From Hydractinia symbiolongicarpus (Eukaryota; Cnidaria; Hydrozoa; Anthoathecata; Hydractiniidae), in assembly GCF_029227915.1 (NCBI RefSeq), contig NC_079880.1, positions 19,470,501 to 19,534,500 on the forward strand: a stretch of 64,000 bases of DNA, read 5' to 3'. The notes under the pieces were generated by a model. The model ran no database searches. It was not told where the DNA came from and worked only from the letters and a program-made list of their open reading frames with translations. Positions 12,052-26,071 of this stretch are shown piece after piece; the first letter of the stretch is position 1, and each line of letters starts with the position of its first letter. The translations under genes were made by a program, and so were the position numbers.

Positions 12052-13269
12052 TATTAGAAGCAAAGAAGACATAAAAATTTTGAGAAAGTTTTTACAGAGG
12101 AGTTTGTTTATAAATGACTCAACTCAATTTCAAAATAAAAAAAAATTATTTAGAATAAAAAGTTAAAGATTATAAAAGTAAAGAAACATCTCCATTTACA
12201 CAAAAATTTAAGTTTAAGGTAGTGTCTGCTACACACGAACTTCTGTTATTGAGAGAAAAGGGATGTTTTTCCTGTCATTACATCAATTGTAAAGCTAAAA
12301 ACATTATATGCAATTATCCACCGTTTGCGTAGTTTCAACGTGAACGATCTTTCCTGTTTTTTCCAACCCTGTTTTGTTTTTGAAATCACGTCATATTTTT
12401 TTTTTGGTTTAAGAACTGGATCAATGCTTTTGTAGGTTCATAAATTAAAAATACAGAGTGATTTTTATATTTTTGTTTGTCGGACAGACATCAAAGAGCT
12501 GATTTTAAAATAGGTAGAACAGTACAGCTTGTAGATAACATTCATAAGTTGTACAATTAATTATTATCATCAATGAGATAATAGCCACTCCTTCATAAAT
12601 AAAAAATTTAAACATTTTCATAAAAGTGAAATCATATGATTCATGTGGTCATTTTATTTTTCGGTGTAAAAATAGATGATATTTATTGAATAATAAAAAA
12701 CGTCTCGACTGTAACCGCGTTACTTTTAGCGTCAAGCATTTTCCCCAAGGCCTTCTTTCTTGAAAGGTAAAAAAAACTGGCCAATGCAAATGCATAAAGG
12801 CATTTCTCCACCCCTGTTAGATACTAAACTCTAAACATCTGGCAACTGATCTTTATTCTCATAATTTTTAAAACGTGCCTCTTGTTTGACCTAGTATCAA
12901 CAACGGCTTGTATATTTCCATGTGAAATGTTTAGCTGCATAAAAAACTGAGGTACATCAAAAAGGTTACGTCTTTCGTGTTTTAAATTATTTCACACAAT
13001 ATTTAAAGAAATAGAAATAAACATCATAAACGGAAACCACATGATTCCCTCAAAACATAAAAAAGTTTTCTTTTGATTTCCGCCTTCTTTAAAAAAACCT
13101 TTCTGTTTCATACATTAACTACAACCAATAGGTACGAGATACAATCTTTTTGTTTCGCCATTTTAGCTTTTTTTGAAAAAATTGCAAATTTAAAAGAAAA
13201 AGAAAGTTGTAAATTTTAAACCACTCAATCATTTGACGAAGAAGTTTGTCTTACTTATAACAACGAAAG
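12052..13269. other. Intergenic, no gene seen
   Basis: AT-rich sequence with several homopolymer runs and no credible ORF. The last 100 bp is the presumed promoter and 5' UTR of the small peptide gene. Confidence 0.4.
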
Positions 13270-13467
13270 ATGTTCACCAAATTATTTAGCGTACTCGTGG
13301 TACTGTCAATTGCTATGTTGTGTTTCCAGATGAGTGGGGTACATTCTATTTCAGTAGCTTCTAAAAAGGCTTATGTGTTGGAAAAGAAAGGAATTTTTAT
13401 ACAACCATTTTATCCGCGGCGTAAGTGCATAAAGGTTAAGAACCAAGGAGTATTGTGTATCAAGTAA
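13270..13467 (+). CDS. Small secreted cationic peptide (65 aa)
   Basis: A single-exon ORF. Residues 1-26 form a textbook signal peptide (MFTKLFSVLVVLSIAMLCF, then a small-residue cleavage site near VHS). The mature part of about 39 residues is strongly basic (11 Lys/Arg, one Glu). It has exactly two cysteines near the C-terminus, separated by nine residues (CIKVKNQGVLC). A single disulfide loop in a cationic tail resembles beta-hairpin antimicrobial peptides or other short host-defence or neuropeptide-like precursors. I recognise no family. The stop is TAA and no intron is needed. It may be a chance ORF, but the signal peptide and compact layout argue against that. Confidence 0.5.
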   Translation: MFTKLFSVLVVLSIAMLCFQMSGVHSISVASKKAYVLEKKGIFIQPFYPRRKCIKVKNQGVLCIK

Positions 13468-15432
13468 AACTTGATAATGAAGCAACATTTTAAAGAATCG
13501 AAACAACGAGGACTACAGAATAATATTTTCCATTTAATATATGTTGTCTATTTAGTATACGTTATTCATATGTATATATAATTCGGTTTAGTTGTTTGTC
13601 ACAAAAAATAGTATGTAAAACAGAACTTTAAAATTCAGAGCTTTACGTCATTTTTACATTGCTAACAAACATAGTCAAGCAACTTTGTCCCTAGGACTTT
13701 TTATTTTTTCAACAGTGTCTCTATTCTCTATATTCATAATACCCACTGCGCAGTATTTTAGACGTGCTACGAACACGCGAATAAGGTATAAAAAGGCGCT
13801 CGTCCTTTATCTTAGGTTTAAACCCCGACCTAGTCATGCCAGAGACTATAAAAGTGTGAATCTATCCATTCTGCTCAGCGTTCAGAACAAGAGCAGGATT
13901 GATGTATAAGGCGATAAGGCAGCACTGATAAGGACTGAAAAGGCTATCCTGGTAAATAATTTCCAAAATTTCCATAATAATAACAATAATAACAGCTGTT
14001 TTAATGACGCACGAAATTTAATATATGAAGAATGGGCGAATTGATAGATTTATCAATTGGCCGATTTTAACTTCCTCATTCCAAATTTGTCTTGCTTATG
14101 TTACCACAGGGCGTAACAAATTTTTGATGATAACCTTTTTAAAAAGGTTAAAATTTCAGCAAAACGATTATTGTCACCAAGTATGCCGGGTGTAGCAGCG
14201 AAACGTATTTAAGATTTACAACTGTACTACTTGACGATGCATCTTTTTGGCGTCGGGTTTCTATGGAAAATATTCTCGTGTGGCATTTTTCGTCTTCTTG
14301 CGCCCTTCGTTTTGTCTGAGTAATTTGTTTCAAATGTGCTCCGCTCTTTGTGTACAACATGCTTCGCAATATCATGGCGGCAGAGCTGTGTTCACCAAAA
14401 AGTAATCTAATTTTTTTAAAAAAAAAAAAGATGCTAATTTTTAGGGACGCGTGACAAAAATAATTTTTATCACATGATCCAAACTACTAGCTAGCTAGCT
14501 ATAGCTAGCTAGCCTTTTTTGTGGAGAAATTCTGTATAGCTTGAAAAAAAGTATTTGTATATCAAAGAATAAAGGCTTAGGTGTATATAATCTTTGAAAT
14601 ATCAGGTGGACAAAAATGTGTGTTTACATTATATTCTTGTGTTGCAGACGGGTTCCTCTCCTTCGTGCTTCTTCTGTGTTCATATTAGAAATCTTAATTA
14701 AAAAAGATATTTATATAAAATATATAATATATTATACAATTATATAGCTATATAAAAGACATGTTGATATCTTCACTATATTACAATTAAATCGTATGAT
14801 ATACAAGCGTGTGATATTTATATAGCTATATAGCAGCCCTCGAAATTAGCCCAAAAACCTTTCAGCAATAAATTGCCGAGGACATAGTCGTTTGCAGCAG
14901 CAATTCCACGGCAATAGTTTGCCGACGAGAGTGAAGTGTCAGGAATTTTGGAAATTTTTTTGAAACTATTATTTTAACTTCGCTAGTCTTACTTACCCTT
15001 CAGTCTTTTTCAGGTGAGGCGTATGAAAATAGAGTTTTCAAAATCAACCTATAAAATCCATTTTGTAGTGTGCGATGGCAGCCCTCGAAATAATTTTTGG
15101 AGACTCATTAAACAAAATTTCCACCACATTTGGTAGGACAAAATGTCTGATAGGTTTCTGTCTTTTGTTTGGGGTTCATGATTCAAAACGTCCCCCACTT
15201 TTCTACCGCAAAATGAATGCGCAACAAAGATTAGCCTTGGCAGTTTTTCGCCGTCACGAAAGGAAACCACGCCAGCAATTGCGACGGCATTTGACGTTTG
15301 TCGACGCTAATTTTAAGGGCTGTATAGCTATATCGTTAATATTTCATTATTTTTTACAAGGAAAGTATAAATTTTATAAACGGGGTAAATATGTGATAAT
15401 ATAAGAATTGTTAACGCATTCGTACATGAAGT
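13468..15432. other. Intergenic, repeat-rich, no gene seen
   Basis: Noncoding and AT-rich. There is a CTAGCTAGCTAG-type palindromic simple repeat at 14486-14513 and a TATATAGC-rich stretch at 14700-14830. GCAGCCCTCGAAAT occurs twice (14832 and 15078), marking copies of an unidentified dispersed repeat. Confidence 0.4.
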
Positions 15433-16828
15433 GTGGGGCAAATTTTTCTAACTATTTTGTTACCTATTTTTACCTATTCCTCAGAAGCAATCCAATTGTT
15501 ATGTTTATTTTCGAAAGAAGAAAATCTTGCCCTTGCTGTTTTATACCGCCAACCTGATGACAAAACCCATGGTCACCCTTCCACTCCATCTGATTTTAAA
15601 GCTGCATTAAATGGACTGGCAACTAGCATTCTTGGTATTCAGAATGCGACTCTCTCCGAAATAATTTTTGGCTGGGATTTCAATCTACCCCATACTGCTT
15701 GGCCCAGTGAAACTCCATCAACAGGGGCCAATACTGAGGAGAAAATCATGATCAAATATCTCAACGAATTTTGTTGTGACTTGATGTTGAATCAAATTAT
15801 CACAAAACCGATGCACAAAGATGGTAACAATCTTGATCTTGTATTCTGGAACAACATTGATATGTCGTTTGATTATCAAATTATTCCTACACTACTTAGT
15901 ATCTCATCATAGCTTTGTTGAAGTACTAACTCTCTTCAAGGTAAAACAAAGCTTGCAAACACCCCCCGAAGAGCGCCTAACATCTTTCATGTCACTTAAT
16001 TATTTTAAAGAAGATAAAGACTGGGAAAAACTGAACAACAATCTTCACGAATATCATTGGCATAACGAATTTCAAAAAAAATGTGACTGAAATACTATCT
16101 ATTTTTTATGCTATATGTTATGATATGTCTTCAGCGATAGTCCCAAGCAAATATGCAAAACCAACTGAGATCAAACAAACATTTAAAATACCGCCAAAAT
16201 CTCACAAGAAGGAGAAGACGAATCCACAAAATATTGAACAATGCCACTTCACCTGCCAAAAAGGAAAAACTAGTCAAGGAACTCCTTAAAATTAAGAAAA
16301 ATTTACAAAAATCTTTTAAATGGAAATCTACAGAAAGAAAAAACAGCTTTAGAAGCTATCAAAAAAATCCTAAATACTTTTATTCATATGCAAAAAAGTT
16401 TCCAAAAATAAAAACAAAAATTGGACCGCTTATGGATCACAGCAACAAATTAACACATCAGGGCAGAGACATGGCTGAAATCCTTTCCTGTGAGTGAGCC
16501 AAAACATGTAGAAGACATAACAATCCACCTACCCCAACATACATCAGAAATTCCAGAACTCCACTTCTCTCAAAAAGACATCATCAATGCAATCGATGAA
16601 CTCTCTGACAACTCTGCACCAGGCCCAGATGGCTTCCCAGCAATTTTTCTGAAGAGGTGTAAAACATCGCTATCTGTACCGCTTCTTCTGTTATGGCAAA
16701 AATATTTGGACTGTGGTAAAATTCCCCAAATTTTAAAGCACTCACTAATCACCCCTCATTTCAAAGGAGGAAAAAAATCTGATGCATCCAATTACTGCCC
16801 AGTAGCCTTGACATCTCAATATTCCTGA
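15433..16828 (+). pseudogene. Non-LTR retrotransposon fragment: endonuclease and N-terminal RT
   Basis: 15433-15900 encodes an AP-endonuclease-type domain (ALAVLYRQP, then IFGWDFNLPHTAWPS, NNLDLVFWNN). The reading then shifts frame near 15890 (SHHSFVEVLTLFK), and again through 16083-16497 (a Lys-rich linker ending KNPKYFYSYAKK). 16490-16828 encodes the start of the reverse transcriptase (SAPGPDGFPAIFLK, LITPHFKGGKKSDASNYCPVAL). The order EN-linker-RT is that of CR1/Jockey-clade LINEs. At least three frameshifts and loss of everything after the PVALTS motif make it a dead copy. The 5' limit is uncertain. Confidence 0.8.
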
Positions 16829-17330
16829 AACCAGGTTAATACGCTAAATTTTCTTATCAATTTTAACAGAAATAACCAACTTAAATCAGCATCAAAATTG
16901 ATGGAAACATGCAAATTTCCCTAAATAATTACAACTGCCTCCATTAGCAGCCAAACATTCGATGTTTATCCAAACATTTGATGTTTTATGACCAGATAAC
17001 TGCAGTTAAAGTGTTTTAACGCATTTGAATATTGTGGTCAAACTTACATAAATGGGAGTTAGTAACTGTAAGCGATTTCTAAAAAATTGTTTTTGGTAAA
17101 CTGGCAGCTTTTTGCTGATGTCAGCAAAATTTTTAAATCCCTCATATCTTCTTAACTGTTTGGTGAAAGCACATCATCCTATACATTAATTTGATCAGAA
17201 TTTTTAAGCTTTGCACAATAGCACAGAACTTTTTGTATATGCGCTGCTAAATTTATCAAATCTCCTAAACCCTATATCTTTCAAGTGTTCTTTTGCCTAA
17301 GTGATTTTTTCCACTGGCTTTATCAACTAG
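16829..17330 (+). mobile_element. Probable Helitron 3' part ending CTAG
   Basis: The 3' end is CTAG at 17327-17330 followed by T. A degenerate hairpin (AAGTGATTTTTTCCACT) lies a little upstream, as in the other Helitron copies here. The next base starts TCTATATTGTAATTAGCC, which looks like another Helitron 5' end, so two copies may abut. The 5' border of this copy was not found. Confidence 0.45.
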
Positions 17331-17817
17331 TCTATATTGTAATTAGCCAAAAACCCTTGATTTTTAATTTAAAACATTATTATAATCACACATATAGTCC
17401 TTAATGACCCCTGTGCAAGTATATAAATTTTATTGCTTCATGTTATGTATCAGGCGAGTAAGGTAGCACGAAATAAAGATATAGGAAATGTACCACAGGC
17501 GATATCCTATTTTCCACAATCTAACAACTATTATTTTGTATATATGTAATATACCTATAAATATTATTTACATGACAATGTATAGGAATGCACCCACACA
17601 GGCCTGAATTGACCACTTTGATTTAGACCTTAAGAGCTGTATTTGCGCATGCAATTTAGAAAGAGGTGAGGAACATGATTGGGAATCGTTGGGATCACAA
17701 CAGCATTAAAAACTAGAAGATTTATGTAATATATACAGTATTATATATTTTCATTTTAAGAAAACAATGTTATATTATGTACACCATATTATAATATGTA
17801 CTATTTAGTATTTAAGT

Positions 17818-20800
17818 ATGGAAACTATTAATGAGTATGAAGACAGCACATCTATTGAGATGTTGGCTCTTGCATTAGTAAGAGAATATTTAAGTCGCAA
17901 AGTAGGTGTTTTTATTTTTTATTTTATTTTTTAGGCTAGGTCTGGGTATCAATACTTTATCAAGCTGATGAGAAATAAGTGTCTTCAAACCACTTAACCC
18001 TATGTGGTCTGGGATTTTTCGAACATATTATGAGGGTGAGGGGGCTGGGGGATAACTTACCATAGACTTGTCTAAATTAAGTCAAACTTGGCACACTTAT
18101 AGTATGTCACAAAAGGAACAAACTGGTAGCAATCCCCCCCTCTCCAGACCGATAGGGTAAATGTATATATTGCTTGCATTAAAACTAATATCCACATAAG
18201 TGCCCCCTGTGACTCTAGTAATTATTCAGAGAGAATTGCTTAATTTTAAAACCTTTGCAAGAATTTATCTCATAAAAAAATTTTGGGTGACTTGTAAAGA
18301 TGCTGCCAAAACTAGCACTGTGGTTTACATTGTATCTAATTTATTTGGAGAAGGAAAATAAAACTTGCTCAATGACAGTGTAACCTATGTTTTAAACTGA
18401 AGAATATTTTAGAAAGAATATTACGCCTTATAGGGTGCACTAGCTGTATATATACTACATTCAAACTTGATGTGGTTTACCTGCACTAAGCACTCGACCA
18501 AATTTCCATAATGTTTTCTGAAAGGAAATTTTTCACAGATTAAATAAATTTTTGTAAGTTTTTTTAGTGACCAAATTTCTATAGATTTTTTGACATGCAA
18601 ATTACCTTATATCTTTTCAACGAATTTCTGTAGATTTTTACAATGTGTGTTTTTCTGTGGATTTTTTTAAAGCCAAATTCCTGTACATTTATTTATGGGC
18701 TTTTTGTTTCTTTAGATTTTTTATGGGTAAATTCCTGTGGGGTTTTTCATGGCAATTCCTGTAGATCTATTCATGGTTCAATTCCCGTACATTGTTTCAT
18801 GGATGGTGATGTAGATTTTTTTCAAGGGCCAATTCCTGTAGAATTTCTCATTGGGCTTATTTCATGGGTGAATTCCTGTATTTTGTTTAACCATGCACAT
18901 AGGCATGCTATTGCAGACACACAAATACAAATGTTTGCATTGAATTCGTTGTGACAGGCAAATTCCAATCTTTGAAGATTTATTACACTTATTAGAGGAG
19001 TCATCTATTTCAAGTCGCATTTTTTATTGTGACTATTTAATCTTGGTAGATTATATTTATTTGAAATCGAGTTAAATTAAATAACTTTTTTGCTGAAAAG
19101 AATAGACTAAACAATTTTCCCATCAGGAGAACCATTTGAATGAGATCTTATTCAGTACAAATCTCAAATTCATTGCGGGGGTTGTATCCTAGGAGAGTTA
19201 GGAGGTTCATTTAAATAAGGATAGCATCTTATAAAAGCATTATTGGACTTTCTTTATAGGACTACAGGCATACATTAAATTTGTTTGACAAGGAATCAAA
19301 GAAAAAAGATGCAAGGTATGTATTTGAATTTTACATTTTATTTTCCGTAAACACTGTTTACCAGTGAAGTCTTTCTACATTTTTGTAACTGCACAACATA
19401 TAGCTGTAATTCAATAGTCCTTTACCGTGTCAACTTATAGTTTTTGATGTGTAGTATTGTGATGAAAGGTTCAGGTTGAAGTTTAGCTATAGATCAAGTA
19501 TACAAGCGTATACACGTGTTCATTATTTTCAACATATGTATATTTTAGCATTCAGAATAGAAGGAAGTTAGCAGAAAGACTTAATATTATTTATTTGGTT
19601 AAAAAAAACAAGGTGAGTTACATGCCCAGTGTTCGATGTGTTATATTATATGCACGAACATCTAAATTTGTGATGAGACTGGATGCCTTGACTTAAAAGT
19701 CTAGCATTGTCAAAACAAGCTATATATAACAGCTATTGAAAACTTCTCTTTTCTTACCCGGACAAGGACCTTCTGGGTATTCCGCGTACCTGAGCAGAAT
19801 TTGATTAGGTATTCCAGTTTGAGTTCCCAAAATAGCAGATCCGGTCCAGTAAATTTTTGAGAATTGCTTTATTTATATATTTGACATTTTCTGGGTTTTA
19901 GTGTTTTTGTTTCTGGTTTTTTTAATGCTTAATTCCTTCTGATAACTGCTTAAAAACTCTGTGCTGCGCTCCCGCAGAAATTTTCAATGCTTACATGTAG
20001 CAAAGCTGACATTATCTCCATGTTTACTTTTATTACTTAAAATGATATTTTTTTATTTTATTGTTTAGGAAGAAGGTGTAAGAACTCTAAAAACGTTTTT
20101 GGAAATGGTTGTCAGAAATTTAAAAGACAGTCAGAATGAAGTTGCATCAGAATCATCCAGGTTAGTGTAAATTTTTAGCTGATGATGTTTACATGTGTCA
20201 GGCTTGAGCAGACTATATCGATGCACTTTCAGCATTTAAAAAACAGGCAACTTGATGAAAATCAGGGATTCCTGTCATTTTGCTTTATTGGGTATTGTTT
20301 ACTATTTTTTGTCGAATGAAAGTTCCAGGTCTTCTATAAAACGAAATTGGGCATCCTAACAGCTTAAGCACTCGCTGGAATAATTTGAGTGAAGTGGGGA
20401 AATATCATAATGTTGACATGCAGTCTATGTAAACTGCTGTGTAGCTTTCTTTTTAGTATACTCTTCTATTCTTGTGTTTGAAGGCAATTCCCTGTATCTA
20501 CAAAAGCGACGCAGAAGAATGCATCAACTAGTGATTTCGTTATTGAAAATTATGATGGAAGAATTACTCCCATTTTTACGCCAGATGGTAGAAACAGTCC
20601 TGTTTCATCTCCTCGTAATAGAAACACGAAAATACCAAGATATACATACAATAATCGTAAATCGAAAGAAAATAATTCAACTCCAAGTGGAATCTATGTT
20701 GAAAACAGACATCCTGGTCACGTTGTTGTGCAAAACAGCTTAGAAGAAAATTTAGATATGTTTGTTCACGCATCAAGGAAGAAAAAACCACCCTCATACT

Positions 20801-22715
20801 CCGTACAACCTGTTTCTGGCGTACTGACGAAAAACGTATCCAAACTAAGAAATGAATCGCCTCTTATATGTAATTCTGATTCAACACAGAAGAGCAATAA
20901 TAAGGTCGAAAATTTCAGTCTTGATAAACATTTAGCTCCGTTACCTACCAACGATCATCCCCCAAGCATGTCTGTTAGAAATTCTTCAAACGAAATTTTA
21001 CAGCTTGACGATGTAGATTTTACTGACCAGAAAATAGACAATAACAACAACAAAAACTGGACGAACACTTCTAATAATATCCGCTCAAAACCAATTTCCC
21101 TGAAGATCGCTATTCAACTCAAATCACTTTTATTTGGTTTATCTAATGGCAATTTTAACCAAGAATGGAAAATTCAAGGCTTCAAATTTTCGACACATCC
21201 TCTCTTACGATACGGTTTAGTACAAGACAAGGGCGGTCCGTGTGGGTTGCTAGCATGTGTACAGGCAGTTGTTTTGAAACAGTGGCTGTTTAAAGATCGT
21301 TTAGTAAATGGTAAGGTAAACATATATAATCACGTTTTGTTGACATCATTTTCAAATGTGCTTTAATAGGCAAGCATGCAACGTTAGTTCTTATTGGTAC
21401 TGTTATGGTAATGCCAATTAGGGTAGTAAGATACCCTTTTACTAATCTAACTAATCATACAACAGAACTCTGATTTTGTAATTCTTTCGAACCAAGCTAT
21501 CGAACACTATTGTATTTGTTACCAACTACGCATTTCTTTTAACCTTTTAGTTAAAGGTTTCTGATATTATTAGATCTATTTTAGCGACCATAGTCCAACC
21601 ATCAGAGAAAGAACAACAAGAACTGCTCATCGAATCATTTGTTGAAATTTTATGGAAAGCGCGATGTACCAGTGACGTCATAATGGCGTTAACTACACCC
21701 AACGTTAAATTTTCTTCCACAAGCAAATGCAAACATGACGGAGTGACAGAAAAGTTGCAACTTTTTCACTTTGATACGACGATAAACTTAAGAGGTTTCC
21801 TTTTAAAGAATATTTCATCCTTCACTAAAAACAATGGTTGTGTATTGTTTCTTTACGCTGTGATTTTGACTGCTGGAGTTGAAAATATAATAAATAGTAT
21901 GGACGAAGCAAATGCGACATTGATCGGTCGTCATGGTTATTGCACTCAAGAGATGGTTAATTTGTTGTTGACTGGGAAAGCTGTGTCGAATGTATTTGAT
22001 GGAGTTGTAGAATTGACTACAAATGGTGCAGAAAAGGTAAGAAAACTTACCAACTAAGAAAAAGAATTTGATTGTTTGTTTGTTCATGGGTGAAAATTCA
22101 GTGGGTAATGCACTTTCCTCGGAAATAAAATACAAATTTTAAATCTCTTATCTGTTTTTGTATAGTTATGTAAACAAAATGAAACTCCTTTACAGGGATT
22201 TTTGTGGTTGCAATGGCGATATTGAGTTGCGGTGTAAAATCTCATTTCTGATAAAAGTTACCGAAGAAGTTTTTATTCCTTCTTACAAACGCTTTCGATC
22301 TTTCTTAAATATTTTTAATTTACACTCACTTGTTTTTTAGTCCGTTTTACATGGGATATCTAATCGGAGCAACATCGGATTTTTATCTCTTTTTGAGCAC
22401 TTTGATTCGTGCAATGTCGGAAATCATTACAAAGTTCCGCATTATCCAGTCTGGGTCGTGTGTAGTGAGAGTCATTTTAGTGTGTTGTTCAGCTTGGTAG
22501 ATATAAACAACCATGAAAGAAGGCAATTTGATATGTATTACTATGATGGATTGGCCAATCAAGACGAAGAAATCAAATTAACTATCAGTTTGGGTTCTGG
22601 CAGAAGAGAATCATCTTCACGAACTTCGGATTTAACACCACCACTAGAACATTGTATTCGAACTCGGTGGAAGAATGCACGAGTATCGTGGAATGAGACG
22701 GAACCGATTCTATGA
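17818..22715 (+). CDS. MINDY4: MINDY4-type ubiquitin carboxyl-terminal hydrolase (seven exons)
   Basis: Exons: 17818-17901, 19260-19315, 19549-19612, 20069-20160, 20484-21315, 21551-22036, 22341-22715. All junctions are GT-AG with matching phases, giving 662 residues. The N-terminus (METINEYEDS, then LALALVREYLSRK) matches the LisH-like start of MINDY4. A low-complexity linker follows, then the MINDY3/4 catalytic domain: THPLLRYGLVQDKGGPCGLLA with the nucleophile near Cys352, HGYCTQEMVNLLLTGKAVSNVF, GFLSLFEHF, and VVCSESHFSVLF with the general base near His583. It ends RVSWNETEPIL, the conserved MINDY3/4 tail. The family are cysteine deubiquitinases that trim Lys48-linked polyubiquitin. No break is seen. 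The linker is shorter than in vertebrates (human protein about 757 aa, from memory). Confidence 0.9.
18500..18900. repeat. Degenerate minisatellite in MINDY4 intron 1
   Basis: Roughly ten imperfect copies of a unit of about 35-40 bp with the core AATTCCTGTAGATTTTTTCATGGG. Copies differ by substitutions and small indels. It is intronic and I see no sign of function. Confidence 0.6.
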
Positions 22716-25700
22716 CGAATCTTATCAGAAAAAAATTCTTGTTTCAAATTGTAACGAATAATTTTGTCTATTTTTAACTTTAATGTAGCTATATAAAAGA
22801 AGACGACTAACTTTGGAGGAACCATTAATAAGAACGAAGAGGATGATAATGACTAAAAATTTTTATTCGAAAATAAATCTACGCGACATAACTCGAAATA
22901 ACTTTTTCTCTAAAAATTTTCTTCACGATCTTTTGTTATTCTCGGTAAATTTTTTTGTGGTCAATATAAATAATGGCCAGCCTACTTTAAGTCAATAAAT
23001 AGGCCTGCAGTAAATTGGAATTGCAAAAAGATTCGTCAAAGTTATACTCCGCAAAGAACTGTCAAATGGTTCATTCGTAGAAAAGGAGTTTCGCGAAATA
23101 TCTCGACATACTGATTCGCGAAAAATAATTAATGCGAAATGAATGTGTTTTAACCTCGCGGAAATAAGTCGTTACTGATTTCCTCATTTCCCTGAGAAGT
23201 ACAGGTAACCAGGCAGTAGGATTATTTGTTACGTTTTTGCAAAGCTAGTACTTTAACGGAAGAAAGTGTTTATTCCGCATAAAGTTAAGTCAGTCGCAAA
23301 CAGCAAAATTTTTCAGTTAGAAATTGTATCGGAATTTCGATTCTATGACACAAAGTTCGTAAACACGTGTGAGAACAAGGGGAAATTTTTTTTCCTGCAG
23401 AAACTTCTAATTTTATAAAACTGCGGATATTTTTGCCCGCAAAGCTGTACTGCAAACACTTTCTTTTACTGAAGTAAGTGACTTGCTAAAAGTTCCCCCA
23501 AAAAGTGTTTATATTTTACACAAAATAAGTCCATGTCTCTCGCTTGCCTGTCCTTGCTTGAGAACTATTTCATTGGAGAATATTTCGTCACTTCTATTCC
23601 TTGAAGTATAAGAAATATTTTTTGTATATATATTTGTTTATATAACGAATTTATTTATTGTTTTTAACGCTATGTCATAGTTTCATGTGAAGTTAATGAG
23701 AGATGTATTTGAAGTTTGTTTTGTCTTTACAGTTCCTGGCTTTTAGCGCGGGCCCGGAGAGACAGAGAAGAGTTAATTTTTTGACAGTCTTTATCAGTCG
23801 TAGTAAGTTTGATCTGATCTGTTAATCAAACAAATGTTACTTTTGTTAACGTAAAGTTAGCTTGCAGTCACAAAAGAACGAGTTCGTAGTGCCGTCGTGT
23901 AAGCGTCTCTTTATGTAACTCAACAACGATACGATGGAGTGGTACAAAAAAGAGTTGATGGCTATATAGATACAAACACTATTGAGCAATCCTGCAGGTA
24001 GGATTGACCAAGGGTAAATTGCTTAACCTACTTGCACTCAGGAGGAAGCGACATCTTGCGAATTTACAACCTTTTGCGCATCCGTTTTACTTGAAAATTT
24101 TAGCAATTGGTAATTCCATGTTCTCTGGGGTAAACAAGGAATTTTTATTTTCTTCGTTAAAAAAGTTATAACTATTTTTGCTTCCCAGAAATATTTATCT
24201 GTTATGCACCGAAGAAGACTCGTAGCTGCATTTTGGAGGAGTAGACTTTGATGAAATGAAATTCATTAAAGCAGCTAGACATATTTGCCAGCAACATGAC
24301 CCAAAAAAACACCATTCTCGTTCAATTCATTGCAAAATGCTTCGTGTTATGTACGTTTTTGAAGAAATTTGTTATGAGTTATTTGATAGGTCAGAGGAAT
24401 AGAACTTAAATTTTGACCCTCGTGATTCTTATAAAATAAATCCTTGAAAATAGAAACATTGTGATCAATTTTTATCTATAAACAATAATCAGTGCATTTT
24501 TACCGCGCATTGTGGATTAAAAAAGAAGTTCCTTTTGCAAGTTAACCTTGTCTTAAGCTTTTAAAAAATGTTCAGTTAAAAACATGTTCAGAAAGATTTA
24601 AACAAAAATAACCAGATTGAGCTTCAGCTAAAACCAGACGTTTTGCAAACTGGTGAAATGTTAATAAAAGGATGGCATAAAATTGTCAACAAACAAAAAA
24701 ATACACTTACAAAACTTATTGTTCTTCTTATCATAAAATTTGTTCTTGTTAATTTCTTTGAAAAAGGCGCGAATAATTTTTTAAAGAAATAGACAACGCA
24801 ATGTTAATAGTCTGTAACTTTGTCCGTGCACGTATATTTATAACAAAGAATTTGATACAAATGTTAATTTCCCGTGACTTATGTCTAAGAAAATTTTCAA
24901 CTTAAGCAAAAGCTTTTGTAAATAAAAGCACTCAATGGACAAAATAAATTTTATATAGCATCTCATGTTTCCTTACAACTTTTTCCTCGCGCAAAAATAG
25001 ACAAAATACGGGCATTTAATAAAGATACTATCCGGGGAGCCAAAATAAATGTGTGACCCTGCGTTATACGGCATGCTGAGCGCTTAAGTGCAGGCATTAA
25101 AAACGTGTGTCGCAAATCCAGTGGAGTATTCACAGTGATAACGCCTTTCAGCCGTCGATTACAACCTGTAGCAGAAACAGCCGGGTTTTTTTATTATTTT
25201 GAAAGCTTAGTACAGGTATATCATGTGACACCTCCCAGCACAGCGTAACACTGACCCCTTGCGTGTTGGTATGTCGACAACGCGAAGAACTTGGATTGGT
25301 TATTCGCAAAAATTGGGATTCGTGAATGATCTACTATACTCGAGCGGCAATGACAAAGACTTTAAGGTTTCTAAAATAAAGTTGCAATGCAACCCTTTTG
25401 AACACACACACAGAATAGTAATGAAGAGAAGCTATATAAAAGAAAAATGATGTACGACCTTGCACGTTTCTTTTAGCAGAGCCGCTTAATTGAGTATGGG
25501 CGTTGATTGGCGAATTCTTTGGAAGTTATTTTGAGCACGGGTGCATACTTTGAAAGCATTTAATCTGTCATATACAGCAATGGTAATCGGAAAGTAGTAA
25601 TTGAATTTATTTCGTGTAACTTAGGTCTTTTGAAGCTAATAAATACGTCAACAAGTCACGTGCTTTGCTGTTTATAAGACGTAGCAGGGCGTAAGATTTC

Positions 25701-25943
25701 TCACATGTCAATTAGCTTTTTTTTAAAAAAAAAACAATCCCGATGTCGTAACAGTAATTCACAAGTTGAGTTGAAGTGCATCGTTTTTTAGACGCGTAAT
25801 ACTGCTATCATTTCTTCGAAGTATTAGTTTATTGTTTCCTGGACTACCGACTACTGCAAGGTACCACGAATACGTTTCCTCCAGAAGTGAAGTTACAGAT
25901 TTTGCTTTGTATTTAAAAATATTTACTGACTTTAGACTTTGTA
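22716..25943. other. Long intergenic stretch, no gene seen
   Basis: Downstream of MINDY4. 23050-23530 contains several TTCGCGAAA/TCGCGGAAATAAG words related to the TIR of the 46-kb MITE family, so decayed copies are likely. The short ORFs have no coding character. I found no RNA gene. Confidence 0.4.
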
Positions 25944-26071
25944 TCTCTTTAATAATAGCCGTATTCCGTCTGTCTTTCTGTCCGGGAAAGGCGTGTCCTG
26001 TTACGGAAACACGAGATGCGATAAATAAAGGACGGGCGACTCCGTGGATTTTTCCACGGGTTACCGACTAG
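25944..26071 (+). mobile_element. Mini-Helitron (128 bp), first of a head-to-tail pair
   Basis: Starts TCTCTTTAATAATAGCCG after an A and ends in the hairpin CCGTGGATTTTTCCACGG plus TTACCGACTAG, followed by T. It is highly similar to the element at 5998-6127. Its last base abuts the first base of the next copy. Confidence 0.7.
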
